From Lonicera japonica (Eukaryota > Streptophyta > Magnoliopsida > Dipsacales > Caprifoliaceae), in assembly GCA_021464415.1 (NCBI GenBank), contig JAKCWG010000888.1, positions 62,001 through 126,000 of the forward strand: DNA of 64,000 nt. Direction: 5' to 3'. Position 1 is the stretch's first letter. Every line of letters begins with the position of its first letter. Position numbers and translations under genes: made by a program. Of this stretch, positions 48,705 through 62,697 are shown in pieces. The notes beneath the pieces are model-generated. The model made no database searches. It had not been told where the DNA came from and saw nothing but the letters and a program-made list of their open reading frames with translations.

Positions 48705-49339
48705 TGTCACGGGGTGCCTCCCAATAGCACTCGTGACCGATGACACTTCATCAACACCGTGCACACGCCCGAGCGCAGCACGGCCCAACAGGAGATCCAA
48801 CACCACTTCATCAACACCGTGCACGCGCCCGAGCGCAATGCGGCCCAACAAGAGCTCCAGCACCAACGAGGCGCCAAGCATCATCTAGTTCTAGAATTGT
48901 GTTTAGGCCTCTCATATGTAAATATTGTTTCCATGTAACTAGATTTAGGAATTTTCTTTGTAATTGCATTTCATTTTCTTTGTAATCGTTTTCTTATAAC
49001 TTGTAAGACCCAACGTGCACTGCTACCACTTTGGTATTTTCATTAAGTGGTTATATGTGGGGATAAGACTATCTGCCTCACACCCGAGTTGCCTACTAGT
49101 GCACGTTGTTCAGCACTTTCTTTCAAGATCTTACTTTCTTTCATATTGTAATAGCTTTCCATGTAATCAAGTTTTATGCAATGAAGTGATTTCTATTTAT
49201 GCTCAAGCTCTTTTTAAATTACTGTTGTTGCACGTTGATTGTCGATTGTAATTAAAACTCGATCGTACTTGACCGGGCTGTCGGTTAGCCTCGGTACTCA
49301 CGCGGCCTCCTTTGTGCCATCAAAGGACGCCACGTGACA
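48705..49339 (+). repeat. Chromovirus 5' LTR
   Basis: 635 bp, matching 54158-54792. Two GC-rich inner repeats (CATCAACACCGTGCACACGC and a near copy about 60 bp on) lie near its start. Frames inside it (48669-49251) recur in the 3' LTR and are not genes. Confidence 0.95.
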
Positions 49340-49409
49340 GTTGGTATCAGAACGATTGTTTTCAATTGCTGCCTTGTGAAACCCAATTGGTGTATCTTGT
49401 TACGTTATA

Positions 49410-50505
49410 ATGGGAACCAATAGCCAGCGAATCGAAGCCCTCGAAAGAAATGTTGGCTCGTTATTGGAGAAAATGGGCGGAACGCCCTCTCTCCTCGACC
49501 GTGTGCAAAGTTTGGAGTTACGTACTCAAATTGTCCCAGCAAGGGACGCATCGGGTAGTTCGCCCGCATTCGTCGACCACATACAAGATTTGGAGGAAGG
49601 ACTCCAAAATCTTCAGGGAATCCCACCAGGGGGGTAACTTTGGGGAGATGAAGGATGAGATGAGAATTGAAATCGATCAGCTCACCCAAAAATTGACTAT
49701 ATTGTCAATGGTGGTTGCTAACTCACCAGTTGGGGGTGGGGAGCGTACGAAGATAAAAGTGCCCGAACCTAAAGCAGTCACTGGTGTTCGTGATGCTAGG
49801 GAATTAGAAAACTTTGTTTTTGACATGGAACAATATTTCCGTGCAACAAAGGTCGATGAAGAGGAAACGAAGATATCCTCTGCGTCCATGTACTTGTCTG
49901 GGGATGCCAAATTATGGTGGCGGAACAAGTACAATGACGTTCAAGCTAGAGAGTGCGAGATTAGCACCTGGGAGTATCTGAAAAAATAGTTGCGTGATCA
50001 ATTCCTTCCCGAAAACACCTCCCATAACGCGCGACAAGAACTCCTTCAAACGAAGCACTCAGGGAGCATCAAGGAGTACGTCAACGCGTTCACCACCATC
50101 ATGCTAGATATCCACGATATGAATGATGCTGATAGACTATTCTTCTTCATGATCGGATTACAACCGTGGGCCAAAACGGAACTAAATCGAAGGCAGGTGA
50201 AGACGTTACCTCAAGCCATATCAGCTGCCGAATGCTTGCAAGATTACACCACAGGTCCGAAACCAAATGTCCCAAGAAGTGGACAAGCGAAGAATGCAGG
50301 GGAGAGAAAACAGAATCATCCGGCCAAACCTGATTGGAGAGGCAACACACCCACCAGGCCATTTAACCAGCAAAATAATTTCAAGAATGGGAACAAGTTC
50401 ACAAGGAACTCCCAAGCTGGCAATAGTGGGAAAAAGCCCTTCAGCCCGGGACCTTGTCATTTGTGTCACGGTGCTCATTTCATGGCCAATTTCCCCGATA
50501 AATAA
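49410..50505 (+). pseudogene. Chromovirus gag, broken
   Basis: It starts MGTNSQRIEALERNVGSLLE at 49410. The frame shifts near 49630, continues with FVFDMEQYFRATKVDEEE and YLSGDAKLWWRNKY, meets a TAG at 49987-49989, and goes on with AFTTIMLDIHDMNDADRLFF. The C-terminal zinc knuckle reads CHLCHGAHFMANFP, where the fourth ligand Cys is replaced by Phe. Gag forms the particle; this copy would be defective. Confidence 0.9.
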
Positions 50506-50718
50506 CTCCTAAGTGCTCTCGTCGCCAGGGGTTACGGCATGCTTCCCAAAGCCCTAGCTGCCTCCGGACAATCTTATCGTACTCAGCAAAATGACCATGC
50601 CGAGTTTGAAGAAGAAACTGAGGAGTATGAGGGAGCATCATTGGGTACCTATCAGAGGCAGTTCATGCACTCTTGCAACGCAGTAATGGTTGAAGAAGAT
50701 CCCCGATAAGAAGGGAAG

Positions 50719-51225
50719 GTGGAACCATCCTCAAAAGGGAAAGCAGGTGTGGGGAAGAGCCCTCAGAGAAATGGTCTGATGTATGTTGATATCAAGATCA
50801 ACGGAAAGCCGATTCAGGCCAAGGTGGACACAGGTGCAACGCATAACTACCTGGCGAGTACTGAAGTTGAACGGTTAGGCCTTATCTTAGAAAAAGGAGT
50901 GGGTCGTGTGAAGGCCATTAACTCGGCCGCTCAACCTGTCGCCGGAATGGTGAAATCTGTGTTAGTAAAAGTGGGTCCTTACGAAGGGAGAACTAATTTC
51001 TCTGTTGTGGTGATGGACGACTTCAAGGTTATCTTGGGGCTAGAGTTTTTTAGAGAAACTAAGGCTAGCGTCATGCCCAGCACAAATAGCCTCATGATGC
51101 TCGGTAAGAATCCATGCATTATCCCGGTGATGACCCCGTCAAGTAGTGGGAAGTTTTTATCGGCAATCCAATTGAAGAAGGGCCTCAAACACGACAATCC
51201 CACTTTTGTGGCTGCACTGAAATGA
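50719..51225 (+). pseudogene. Chromovirus aspartic protease region
   Basis: An open frame of 168 codons with the active-site block AKVDTGATHNYLA and the downstream block VVVMDDFKVILGLEFF. It would cut the Gag-Pol polyprotein. It is closed by a TGA at 51223-51225, which splits it from RT. Confidence 0.9.
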
Positions 51226-52689
51226 GATGAAATTCAAGAGACATTGGGACCCTTGCCGAGATCCATTCGACAAGTGTTAACCGAATTTGAAGATGTGATG
51301 CCCGACAATCTTCCAAAGAAGTTACCCCATCGTAGAGAAATAGATCATTAAATCGAACTTCTGCTAGGTGCCAAGCCTCCAGTTCGTGCAGCATATCGAA
51401 TGTCCCAGCCCGAACTAGCAGAACTTTAAAAATAGTTGAAAGAGCTACTGGATGCGGGTTTAGTGCAACCAGCCAAATCGCCTTATGGAGCTCCTGTCCT
51501 CTTTCAAAAGAAATAAGACGGTTCCTTAAGAATGTGTGTCAATTATCGAGCGCTCAACAAGGTGACCATAAGGAACAACTATCCTATCCCTCTAATGGAC
51601 GATTAAATCGATCAACTCAGCCGAGCAAAAATATTCACAAAGTTTGATCTCAGATCCGGATATTGGCAGGTTCGTATTGTAGCAGGGGACGAGGGAATAA
51701 CCACGTGCGTCACAAGATATAGAGCTTATGAATTTCTGGTTATGCCATTTGGGCTCACTAATGCTCCAGCCACCTTCAGCACTCTGATGAATCAGGTTCT
51801 CAGGGATTACTTAGATGATTTTGTCGTGGTCTATCTCGACGACATTGTGGTTTTTAGCGAAAGCATGGAGGAACATGAACAACACCTGAGGAGGGTATTG
51901 GAAAGACTTCGAAAGCATGAGTTGTATCTCAAACTATCGAAATGTTCTTTTGCGCAGAAACGAATCAAGTTTTTGGGCTACATCATTGAACAGGGGAAAG
52001 TGTAGATGGATCCGGTTAAGGTCAAGGTCATACAGGAGTGGCGGGCGCCCACGAATGTGTCAAAACTCCGTTCTTTTCTTGGACTAGCCAATTACTATAG
52101 GAAGTTCGTGAAGAACTACTCTAGTATCGCAATGCCCCTAACGGAACTCTTGAAGAAGTTGAAAGTTTAGGATTGGTCGACGAGTTGCCAAGTTGCCTTC
52201 GATGCTCTGAAGAGGGCCATGTTCGAAGATCCCGTTCTTGCACTGCCAGATATGACTAAGCCGTTCGAAGTGCATATCGATGCATCAGACGCAGCCCTAG
52301 GAGGAGTCTTAATGCAGAAAAGTCACCCGGTAGCTTATGAGAGTCGTAAGCTCAATGACACGGAGAAGAGGTACTCTGCCCATGAGAAAGAGTTGCCCGC
52401 TGTGGTCCATTGTCTAAGGCTATGGAGGCACTACCTTCTCGGTTCCCGATTTCTAGTGAAAATGGATAACACCGCAGTTAGTCACTTCCTTAGTCAACCA
52501 AAATTGAGTTCTAAGCAAGCGAGGTGGCAGGAGTTACTAGCCGAATTCAACTTCTGGATGGAGTATAAAGCAGGTTCGACCAATCAAGTAGCGGATGCGT
52601 TGAGCCGTATAGTTGAGTTCAACCAACAGGCTAATGCGTTCCTCAATGCCATTCTTCGAATCGATAGTCAAGTATCAATTGAAATTTGA
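51226..52689 (+). pseudogene. Chromovirus reverse transcriptase and RNase H
   Basis: RT blocks are RMCVNYRALNKVTI and FDLRSGYWQVRI (both in stretches with stops), then MPFGLTNAPATFSTLMNQ and VVVYLDDIVVFSES, so the catalytic YLDD is kept. A TAG at 52003-52005 and another near 52168 break the frame. RNase H is open at 52219-52689 with FEVHIDASDAALGGVLMQ and AHEKELPAVVHCLRLWRHYL and NQVADALSR. Confidence 0.9.
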
Positions 52690-52719
52690 TGAAAAATCAA
52701 AAATGCGCTACCGCAAGAT

Positions 52720-54170
52720 TTGGTTTTTGCCCAACTATTGAAGATGATCGAGAAGGGGAAGACGCGACAATTTTGGTTGGACGACAGGTTCATGTTGACA
52801 AAGGGAAATCGAGTCTTTGTTCCTCGAGTAGGGGAGTTGAGGCGTACTCTAATCCGAGAGTGTCATGATACTTTATGGGCGGGACATCCTGGTCAGGAGA
52901 GGACGCTGGCCCTCCTCAAGCAAGGTTACTACTGGCCCCAAATGGAAGATGAGGTCGAGAGCTATGTTAGAACTTGCCTCATCTGTCAACAGGACAAGAT
53001 TGAACGAAGACAACCGGCAAGGTTATTGGAACCTCTACCCATTCCGGAACGACCATGGGAGAGCATTTCGCTCGATTTTATATCAGTCTTGGCCAAAGTG
53101 GGGGACTTAACAACCAACCTCGTGGTCATTGATCGATTCTCGAAATACGCCACTTTCATTACGGTTCTAAAGAACACGTCTGGTGAGGAGACTGCACAGT
53201 TATTCTTCAAGTATGTGGTTAAATATTGGGGATCCCTCGAAGCATTGTCAGTGATAGGGACTCACAATTCACGGGAAATTTTTGGAAGGAACTCTTCAAG
53301 GTTCTCGGCTCCAAGTTGTGTATGAGTTTTAGTTACCACCCTCAGTTTGATGGACAAACTGAAAGATACAGTGCAATGCTCGAGGAATATCTACGCCACT
53401 TTGCTAGTGCAATTCAGCGAAATTGGGTTAAATTATTGGATGTGGCTCAATTGTGCTTCAATGCCCAGAAGAACTCCGGGACAGGCAAGAATGCATTCAA
53501 AATAGTGACGGGACAATAGCCAATCCTTCCTCACACCGCCAACTCGATGCCAACGTCGAAATCCCCTAGAGCCCGCAATTTCTCTGAAGAATGGAAGCAG
53601 AATATTGAATTGGCTCGTTCACACCTAGAAAAGGCCACCCATCGAATGAAGAAATATGCGGACCAGAAAAGACAACCGCTAGAGTTCCAAGTAGGGGACC
53701 TCATAATGGTTAAGCTCCTCCCGCAAGATAGGAAGTTCTTGAGGGGTCGCGACCCACGCCTTCTACAGAAATATGAGGGACCGCTCAAAATTGAGAAGAG
53801 GATTGGGAAAGTGGCTTATCGGATTGAACCCCCTAGTTGGTTGAAGGTCCACCCAGTGTTTCATGTCAGCATGCTGAAACCGTACTTTGCTGATACTACA
53901 GATCCATCCCGAAGCGAGTCTAGTCGTCCAGGGTTAAAACAGAAAGCAGAAGGGAAGAGGTCAGTGGAAGCCATCCTTTCTGATCGAGTGGTGACAGCTT
54001 CCCGCAAACAACACCAAGAGTTTCTCATCAAATGGGCCGGAAGAGACCCAGAAGAGAACACCTGGGAAAAAGCATCGGACCTATCTGCCTTCCAAGACCA
54101 GATTACAGCATACCTCGACAAGTTGACGAGGGCGTCAACAACTCTAGTGGGGGAGGATGTCACGGGGTGA
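52720..54170 (+). pseudogene. Chromovirus integrase with C-terminal chromodomain
   Basis: The zinc-binding block is CHDTLWAGHPGQERTLALLK followed by CLICQ. The core continues as ISLDFISVLAKVGD, shifts frame near 53225, then shows IVSDRDSQFTGNFWKEL and HPQFDGQTER. A TAG lies at 53517-53519. The last frame (53547-54170) has the GPL-type linker PVFHVSMLKPYF and ends with a chromodomain (VEAILSDRVV, then FLIKWAGRDPEENTWEK). In chromoviruses this domain guides insertion to particular chromatin. The stop codon lies inside the 3' LTR. Confidence 0.9.
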
Positions 54171-54792
54171 CTCCCAATAGCACTCGTGACCGATGACACT
54201 TCATCAACACCGTGCCCACGCCTGAGCGCAGCACGGCCCACCAGGAGATCCAACACCATTTCATCAACACCGTGCACGCGCCCGAGCGCAATGCGGCCCA
54301 ACAAGAGCTCCAGCACCAACGAGGCGCCAAGCATCATCTAGTTCTAGAATTGTGTTTAGGCCTCTCATATGTAAATATTGTTTCCATGTAACTAGATTTA
54401 GGAATTTTCTTTGTAATTGCATTTCATTTTCTTTGTAATCGTTTTCTTGTAACTTGTAAGACCCAACGTGCACTGCTACCACTTTGGTATTTTCATTAAG
54501 TGGTTATATGTGGGGATAAGACTATCTGCCTCACACCCGAGTTGCCTACTAGTGCACGTTGTTCAGCACTTTCTTTCAAGATCTTACTTTCTTTCATATT
54601 GTAATAGCTTTCCATGTAATCAAGTTTTATGCAATGAAGTGATTTCTATTTATGCTCAAGCTCTTTTTAAATTACTGTTGTTGCACGTTGATTGTCGATT
54701 GTAATTAAAACTCGATCGTACTTGACCGGGCTATCGGTTAGCCCCGGCATTCACGCGGCCTCCTTTGTGCCATCAAAGGACGCCCCGTGACA
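54158..54792 (+). repeat. Chromovirus 3' LTR
   Basis: 635 bp, about 98% identical to 48705-49339. Most differences are transitions. Followed directly by the TSD CCGTG. Confidence 0.95.
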
Positions 54793-54993
54793 CCGTGGAA
54801 TGTAAACGTTGTACTAGTTAATTAAATGCAGATTTTAGGAAATAAATATTGAAAATTATAAATGAAATCCCTGATATTAGTTGATTAAGCGAACATGATT
54901 ATTTAAATTCTAGTAATTACAAATATCTTATTTTCCAATCTCACATTTATGAATCTCAAACTCAGTTCGAATTTAGCAATCCAAACACACCCT

Positions 54994-55370
54994 AAGACAT
55001 CTATCAAGTTGTACATGCATCGATCACGTGTTTACGTTACTCTAGTAATTACGGCATTCCAACTATCATGAATGGGGTTGACTGTAGTTGTTTGAGATAT
55101 ATATATTTAGAACCTTATGAATAGTGTTGTCAGTTCAAATCTCGATTAATTGAGAGTCGTTCGTTTAAATCCCTAAGTCGTTGTACGTGTGCATGAATGG
55201 ACTTCCTTTTACCAAATTTGTAAATCTGTCCCTTGGAGGGATCGACTAATAAGGTCACTAGGTGCAGCCTTTCCAAAGTTTTATCCCACTGAACAAAAAT
55301 TGAAAAATAAAAGATAAAGACACTCCGAAAACACTTTAGACACTCAGACTCAAAGGTTGTTTATGTTGAC
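54994..55370. other. Intergenic, similar to 62.5-62.7 kb
   Basis: The end of this stretch (AATAAAAGATAAAGACACT near 55305) and the segment TCTAGTAATTACGGCATTCC both have diverged counterparts at 62520-62660. No gene is visible. Confidence 0.4.
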
Positions 55371-56133
55371 TGTTGGAAATTATAAACTGCTGAATCAAGA
55401 ATAGATAAGGTAGAAAGTACACCGGGTTGAGTCGCGGACTAAGTCGCTCTCTTTAAGACGTTTCGCGGCTCTGCCCAGAATTGTGCTAGCAGTTCTGAAT
55501 ATGCCACGCCGTCCCCAGGATGAAACAGCCCAGAAACTCTTTGTACGATCGATATGCACGTTTTTGATCGCTCGACAATAACACTCTTTTAATTGCTCGG
55601 GATCGGAAAATTTTCTACTGCCGGAGGCTAAAAATTTTTCTGCCGGAAAAATATTTTGTAGGTAGATCTCTTAGTGTTTTTGGTTTTGTTTCTCATATTT
55701 TTGAAAACTTGTTTGATCCGTTTAAAGGGAAAGTGTGGAGACCAAAAGACAACCTTTTCGGAAAAACCGCAAGAAAACACGGAGGGAATAAAGGAGCGTG
55801 TTGGAGGAAATTCGGGGGAGCGTGCGAGGAGGTTGTGGAGGAAAAGAGGGAGCCTTGTCTCCCTTTTAATTTTAATTTATTTTATGGCCGGGTCGGGTTG
55901 GTCGGTCGGCGCGCGTGTGGTGAACCACATTCATCCAAGTCCTCACCCAATAGCACAAAAGTCTAATGCCCAAAGGGCTCAAGCCCTTAAGCAAATTCTT
56001 CCATATAAAAACCCATGAAAGGTTTTATATCTCTCCTATGTGGGACTTGGGATAACATCACATCAACCATCACATCACATTAAATCACCTTGTCTTGGTT
56101 TTATTTTTCTTTAAATACACAAAAGCTCCAACA
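55371..56133 (-). repeat. Copia 3' LTR
   Basis: 763 bp. It has its own version of the variable middle block (about 55821-55905, GC-rich and including GAGGTTGTGGAGGAAAAG). The frames at 55674-56018 within it are not genes. Confidence 0.9.
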
Positions 56134-56656
56134 ATCCCCCACTTGTATTTTAGGAAAAAACCTTTTCATCGAGCATATTCCATAGGACAGTACATAAGTA
56201 AAGGTATTTTTCAATTTGAACCTTTTCGTAGTGTTTGTGTTTCAGACTATACTAGAGTAACTCGTAGTTTTGAACTCTATCTCTGACAATCACAACACAC
56301 ACTACCCCCAAGAGTGTTGTCCAATAGCCAGCACGTTATGGCCATGTGCTTATATCCCGGTTAGTGAATGCTCTAGAGAATTTGCCCAAAATTCCATAGG
56401 AAGCGACCTCTCTTCCACATTCACATAGGTGAGTCTATCAAGAGTACTCTTGTAGCATCGGTACCCCACTCCACATAGAGCTATAGAACTCATTAAGAGC
56501 ATGTGCTCAACCTTTTCGCCGCTTCAAGATATCATGCTCCATAGGGATGAGATAATACCGCATGATTTCTAAAGTATCACTTGTAACTTGTTGTTTACCC
56601 TTTGAACCTATTTCTTGGGATCTCCAGTCCATAGGTTGGGTTACCATTACAGTGAC

Positions 56657-59098
56657 TCAAATTTCGTTGGGCGTTAACCCCATCCCTTTCGAGGTGTTAA
56701 GCACATTCTCTCTCGTTAGTCCTTTCGTCAAAGGATCAGCCAAATTTTTCTGAGACCGCACATAATCCACTCTTACAGCACCTTTGGAGAGTAAGTCTCT
56801 AACCGTGCTGTGTTTACGACGAATCTGTCGTTTCTTACCGTTATAGTAACGGTTCTGAACTTTTGCAATAGCCGCGGTACTATCGCAGTGGATAAGGACA
56901 GCTGGTATCGGTCTCTCCCATAGAGGGGTATCTGCAAGAAAGCTTCTCAGCCAGCTTGCTTCTTCACTAGCAACAGCTAGTGCTATCATCTCAGACTCCA
57001 TCGTAGACTGGGCCAAAATGGTCTGTTTCTTGGATTTCCAAGAGACTGCACCTCCAGCAATGCTGAAGATATATCCACTAGTGGCCTTAGAATCTTCTGA
57101 CAGGGTGTTCCAGTCAGCATCGCTATATCCTTCTAGGACAGGGGGAAACTTTTGATACTGTAACTTTAGGTCCATGGTTCTTTTTAGATAACGCATGACC
57201 CTCTCAATAGCATGCCAATGCTCCATACTAGGACTGCTAGTAAACCTACATAGTACCCCCACTACATAAGCAATATCGGGCCTAGTGCAATCAGTAGCGT
57301 ATCGAAGGCTACCAATGATGCTCGCATACTCAGTTTGTCTAACACTGTCTCCAGTGTTCTTGAACAACTTCACACTAGGATCATAGGGTGTACATGCTAG
57401 TTTACAATCTGAGTAATTATATTTCCTTAGAATCTTCTCAATGTAATGAGATTGATCCAAAGAAAGTCCCTTTTCCGTCCTAGTAATTTTAATCCCTAAA
57501 ATTACATTGGCTTCTCCCAAATCCTTCATATCAAAATTTTCACATAGCATGGATTTCACATTATTAACTACATGGATATTAGAACCAAAAATAAGCAAGT
57601 CATCAACATATAAACATATAATGGTGCAAACATTATTCTCAGTCTTATAAGACATGCATTTATCACTTTCATTAATTCTAAATCCATTTGCAATAATCAA
57701 TTCATCAAATTTCTCATGCCATTGCTTAGGAGCCTGTTTCAAGCCATAAAGGGATTTATCTAATTTGCATACTTTTTGTTCTTGGCTTGTAATAATGAAT
57801 CCTTCAGGTTGTTCCATGTAAATTTCTTCTTCTAATTCTCCATTAAGGAAAGCGGTTTTAACATCCATTTGATGCACAACAAGATCATGCAAGGAAGCCA
57901 GGGCAATCAAAACACGTATAGATGTTATTCTAGTAACGGGATAATAAGTATCAAAGAAATCTACATTTTCACGTTGTCTATAACCCTTGACAACTAAACG
58001 TGCTTTGTATTTGTCAACAGTGCCATCAGGATTTAATTTCTTTTTAAGTATCCACTTACAACCTATGGTTTTACAACCAGGAGGAATGTCTACTAGATGC
58101 CACGTTTTATTTGATTCTAAGGAATCCATTTCATCGTTAATGGCTTCTTGCCAAAGGTCAGCATCTAAAGAAGATAACGCTTCTTGAATAGTGGATGGAT
58201 CATCTTCTAAAGTGTATGCATAAAAATCAGGCCCAAAGTCTTTAGTGGTTCTAACTCTTTTACTTTTCCTAGGTTCAATTGATGTATCATGGTGCACAGT
58301 ACTAGTAGGTAAAGTAGAGCTAGAAGGTAGTGAGCTACCCCCACTATTCTTCAATTTAAAAGGGAATTTATCTTCATAAAAATCTACATCATTAGATTCA
58401 ATAATAACATGATTTTTCAAATCATAAAATCTATAGGCCTTACTATTAATTGCATATCCGATAAAAACACATTCATAAGCTCTACTAGCAAGTTTAGATC
58501 TTTTAGGATCAGGAATACGCACGTAAGAAAGGCACCCCCAAACTCGTAAATAAGAAATATTGGGCATTTTATTATTTAAAATTTCATAAGGGGATAAATT
58601 AGATTTAATCTTAGGCACCCTATTAAGAACGTGACAAACGGTTAATAAAATCTCTCCCCACCAATGTGAGGCAGCCCCCGAATTTAGTAGCGTAGCAACA
58701 ATTAATTCGGCAAAAGTTCTATTTTTCCTTTCGGCTTTTCCATTCATTTCAGGTGAATATGGAGCAGTCGTCTCATGAATAATACCAAGTGAGGTATAAA
58801 GATTTTTAAAGTCAGTTGAATCATATTCGGTTCCTCTATCACTCCGAAATCTTTTTATTTTCTTATTAAACTGATTTTCAATTTCTGTAGAAAATATTTT
58901 AAACATATCAATAGCTTCACTTTTATTTTTCATAAGGTAAATATAGGAAAAATCCGAATTATCATCAATAAAAGTAATAAAATACCTTTTTCCATTTCTC
59001 GTTAAAACACCATCAAATTTACAAATATCCGAATGAATTAATTCAAAATGTTCAGTTTCTCTTAAAACAGATTTGTGAGGTGTTTTAGTAATCTTTGC
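56657..59098 (-). CDS. Copia pol: integrase, reverse transcriptase, RNase H
   Basis: One long open frame, with 758 codons from the first ATG at 58933. It is in frame with the gag-protease part but separated by a single TAA (59101-59099). Integrase core: [18 protein letters not shown] and [76 protein letters not shown] and [11 protein letters not shown], so the catalytic Asp pair is intact. RNase [34 protein letters not shown] and [20 protein letters not shown]. Except for the nonsense codon the enzyme looks functional. Subclade not assigned. Confidence 0.9.
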   Translation of the reverse strand, partial: AKITKTPHKSVLRETEHFELIHSDICKFDGVLTRNGKRYFITFIDDNSDFSYIYLMKNKSEAIDMFKIFSTEIENQFNKKIKRFRSDRGTEYDSTDFKNLYTSLGIIHETTAPYSPEMNGKAERKNRTFAELIVATLLNSGAASHWWGEILLTVCHVLNRVPKIKSNLSPYEILNNKMPNISYLRVWGCLSYVRIPDPKRSKLASRAYECVFIGYAINSKAYRFYDLKNHVIIESNDVDFYEDKFPFKLKNSGGSSLPSSSTLPTSTVHHDTSIEPRKSKRVRTTKDFGPDFYAYTLEDDPSTIQEALSSLDADLWQEAINDEMDSLESNKTWHLVDIPPGCKTIGCKWILKKKLNPDGTVDKYKARLVVKGYRQRENVDFFDTYYPVTRITSIRVLIALASLHDLVVHQMDVKTAFLNGELEEEIYMEQPEGFIITSQEQKVCKLDKSLYGLKQAPKQWHEKFDELIIANGFRINESDKCMSYKTENNVCTIICLYVDDLLIFGSNIHVVNNVKSMLCENFDMKDLGEANVILGIKITRTEKGLSLDQSHYIEKILRKYNYSDCKLACTPYDPSVKLFKNTGDSVRQTEYASIIGSLRYATDCTRPDIAYVVGVLCRFTSSPSMEHWHAIERVMRYLKRTMDLKLQYQKFPPVLEGYSDADWNTLSEDSKATSGYIFSIAGGAVSWKSKKQTILAQSTMESEMIALAVASEEASWLRSFLADTPLWERPIPAVLIHCDSTAAIAKVQNRYYNGKKRQIRRKHSTVRDLLSKGAVRVDYVRSQKNLADPLTKGLTRENVLNTSKGMGLTPNEI

Positions 59099-60202
<1,104 letters not shown>

Positions 60203-60645
60203 TAGACTTGTCGTCCGTCATCTGATTTTTCAGATAACGACTGACAGCGTATTTTTTAGACCCAGCCTCTTCAGTGTCATATTTCTTTTGAAGTGAATCC
60301 CAAATTTCTTTTGCGGATTTGCACGGGAGGTAAACATCATAAAGCTCGTCATGAAGAGCATTCAAAATCAGATTTCTGCATGCATAATCATTGTCTTCCC
60401 AAGTTTTGAGAGTCTTATGATCTGCCTCAGAAATCGGACTAAGAAAGGTGGGTTTTTCAGAAACACAAGTAGATTCCACCTTCTTAAGAGTTAAGTAAAA
60501 AAACATTTTTTGTTTCCACCTCCTAAAGTGCAAACCCTCAAATTTAAAAGGTTGATTTAATGAGCCAGAAGCAGCAGCTTGATTATGTTCATTAGCCATG
60601 ACAACAGTTATACAAAAAATAGCAGAATAGAAACCGTCTTAAAAT

Positions 60646-61411
60646 TGTTGGAAATTATAAACTGCTGAATCAAGAATAGATAAGGTAGAGAGTACACCGG
60701 GTTGAGTCGCGGACTAAGTCGCTCTCTTTAAGACGTTTCGCGGCTCTGCCCAGAATTGTGCTAGCAGTTCTGAATATGCCACGCCGTCCCCAGGATGAAA
60801 CAGCCCAGAAACTCTTTGTACGATCGATATGTACGTTTTTGATCGCTCGACAATAACACTCTTTTAATTGCTAGGGATCGGAAAATTTTCTACTGCCGGA
60901 GGCTAAAAATTTTTCTGCCGGAAAAATATTTTGTAGGTAGATCTCTTAGTGTTTTTGGTTCTGTCTCTCATATTTTTGAAAGCTTGTTTGATCCGTTTAA
61001 AGGGAAAGTGTGGAGACCAAAAGACAACCTTTTCGGAAAAACCGCAAGAAAACACGGAGGGAATAAAGGAGCGTGTTGGAGGAAATTCGGGGGAGTAATT
61101 TATTTTATTTTTAATAAATAAAATTCTTTAAATGTATTTTGTATAAAAAGATAATACACTTCACAAGCCCGAGCCCGGGTCGGTCGGCGCGCGTGTGGTG
61201 AACCACATTCATCCAAGTCCTCACCCAATAGCACAAAAGTCTAATGCCCAAAGGGCTCAAGCCCTTAAGCAAATTCTTCCATATATAAACCCATGAAAGG
61301 TTTTATATCTCTCCTATGTAGGACTTGGGATAACATCACATCAACCATCACATCACATTAAATCACCTTGTCTTGGTTTTATTTTTCTTTAAATACACAA
61401 AAGCTCCAACA
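60646..61411 (-). repeat. Copia 5' LTR
   Basis: 766 bp. It is identical to the other LTR except for about eight substitutions and the middle block at about 61098-61180, which here is AT-rich (AATAAATAAAATTCTTTAAA) in place of the GC-rich version. Confidence 0.9.
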
Positions 61412-62697
61412 AAACTTCCGGTATTATCATATTACCACATACTTAGTAGGAGGATCGTAGGAGCACTTAGACTGTTTTTTAATGATCAATTTTATTCATG
61501 CAAACTCTTACGTTAAAAATTGAGATAGTGAAAAATAGGCTCCAATTAATGCAGCTTTCTATGATAATTTGGATATACAAGATGGCGCTATAGAAGGTGG
61601 TGAGTCAGATATAGAGAATTAATTTCTGTTAATTAGAGTCGATATAAATTTATAAAGTGACTTGTTGATACCTTAAAAACTTTTGTCTCACTTTTATAAA
61701 TTACTATACATACTGTGTGCATTTAAACATATCATTTATTTAAAGTCATATAAAAAAGATAAGCTAGTAGATCTAAATGACAATCTAATTTATTCGTCCA
61801 GAGTAAAAATAAATTGTGGCAATATTACAACCAAAATTTATGTGGTCCTATGTATGATCGACTCATCCTTGGAATAACACATTGGCATTCACTGGGTATT
61901 TACATTATTTAGAGCTAAAATCTATATTATTTTTTTCCAAAATAAACAAGATTATGTTATTCTTAAAGTTTGAATGAAACCCATTGCTTTTTCCTTTTTT
62001 CTTGTTATTCTAAATTAGGAAGGATGCCCACTAATAAATATATACTTGGCTACACTATCAAACACCTATATTATGTGATTATTTTAGAACAATTATGATT
62101 TGTTTAATAACAGCTGTGCATCCTTATTTACAAATTGACCAAATATAAGAGATTTTGGTAGGTATATAAAATTACTAAATTATTCTTTCAGCGTAATAAA
62201 TTTGTATAAAATAATGTCATAAAAAGGATATGATTTTAATTTTAGTTCTTCATAAGTTTTCTTTACAGGGTTGGTCTTTTAACTCTTTTTTAAACACACT
62301 CTTATATTTAGTCAACTTGTTCAAATTTCAATTATTTTGAAGCTAGCTCTCCTTGTACATTTAGTTTCCAATTTTCTTTGTATAATTTTTTCTTGTAAAA
62401 ATTAGAGTTAACTTGGTTTGAATCTTTGCTATGTACTAAATGAATATTAAATCACTAAACCATCTTTTAACTTTGTTAAAAGATTCCTTTTCAAATTATA
62501 TACATACAAGTTGGACATCATCACGCGTATATGGCAGTCTAGTAATTCAGACACTCCAATTAATATGAGTTGATTTAATATCTGTTTGAATCATTATAAG
62601 CACCACTTCATTGATCCCCACCCATTCAACAAAAAGGTAAATAAAAGATAAAGACACTACCAAAAACTCATTATTATCTGGTACTATTGTAGACACC
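61412..62697. other. Intergenic, partly similar to the resistance-gene upstream
   Basis: 62040-62110 (CACCTATATTATGTGATTAT) resembles 47950-47990 upstream of the resistance gene, and 62520-62660 resembles 55030-55320. This suggests a diverged segmental duplication of that upstream region. No resistance-gene coding remnant is visible. The frame 61683-61877 is unsupported. Confidence 0.45.

Larger units (their letters stand above)
48705..54792 (+). mobile_element. Ty3-Gypsy chromovirus, complete with TSD, decayed coding
   Basis: The LTRs are 48705-49339 and 54158-54792, 635 bp each, starting TGTCACGGGG and ending CGTGACA. The 5-bp TSD CCGTG is perfect (48700-48704 and 54793-54797). The primer site TGGTATCAGAAC (from 49342) fits initiator Met tRNA. 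The polypurine tract AGTGGGGGAGGA abuts the 3' LTR. Order: gag, protease, RT, RNase H, integrase, chromodomain. I count about 11 LTR differences by eye (about 1.7%), so the insertion is fairly young. Several stops and frameshifts block every long frame. Confidence 0.95.
48319..54993. mobile_element. Older MITE split by the chromovirus
   Basis: The left end AGTATGTCTTTGGATTCT and the right end (read inward) AGGGTGTGTTTGGATTGCT match as inverted repeats. Without the 6.1-kb retrotransposon the host element is about 580 bp. A CAT/TCA microsatellite (48458-48499) lies inside. No TSD of the MITE was recognised. Confidence 0.5.

Noticed and set aside
48705..54792. Exact chromovirus subclade (Galadriel, Tekay, Reina or CRM)
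   Set aside because: The chromodomain and tRNA-Met primer site place it among chromoviruses, but I cannot separate subclades without a tree of RT sequences.
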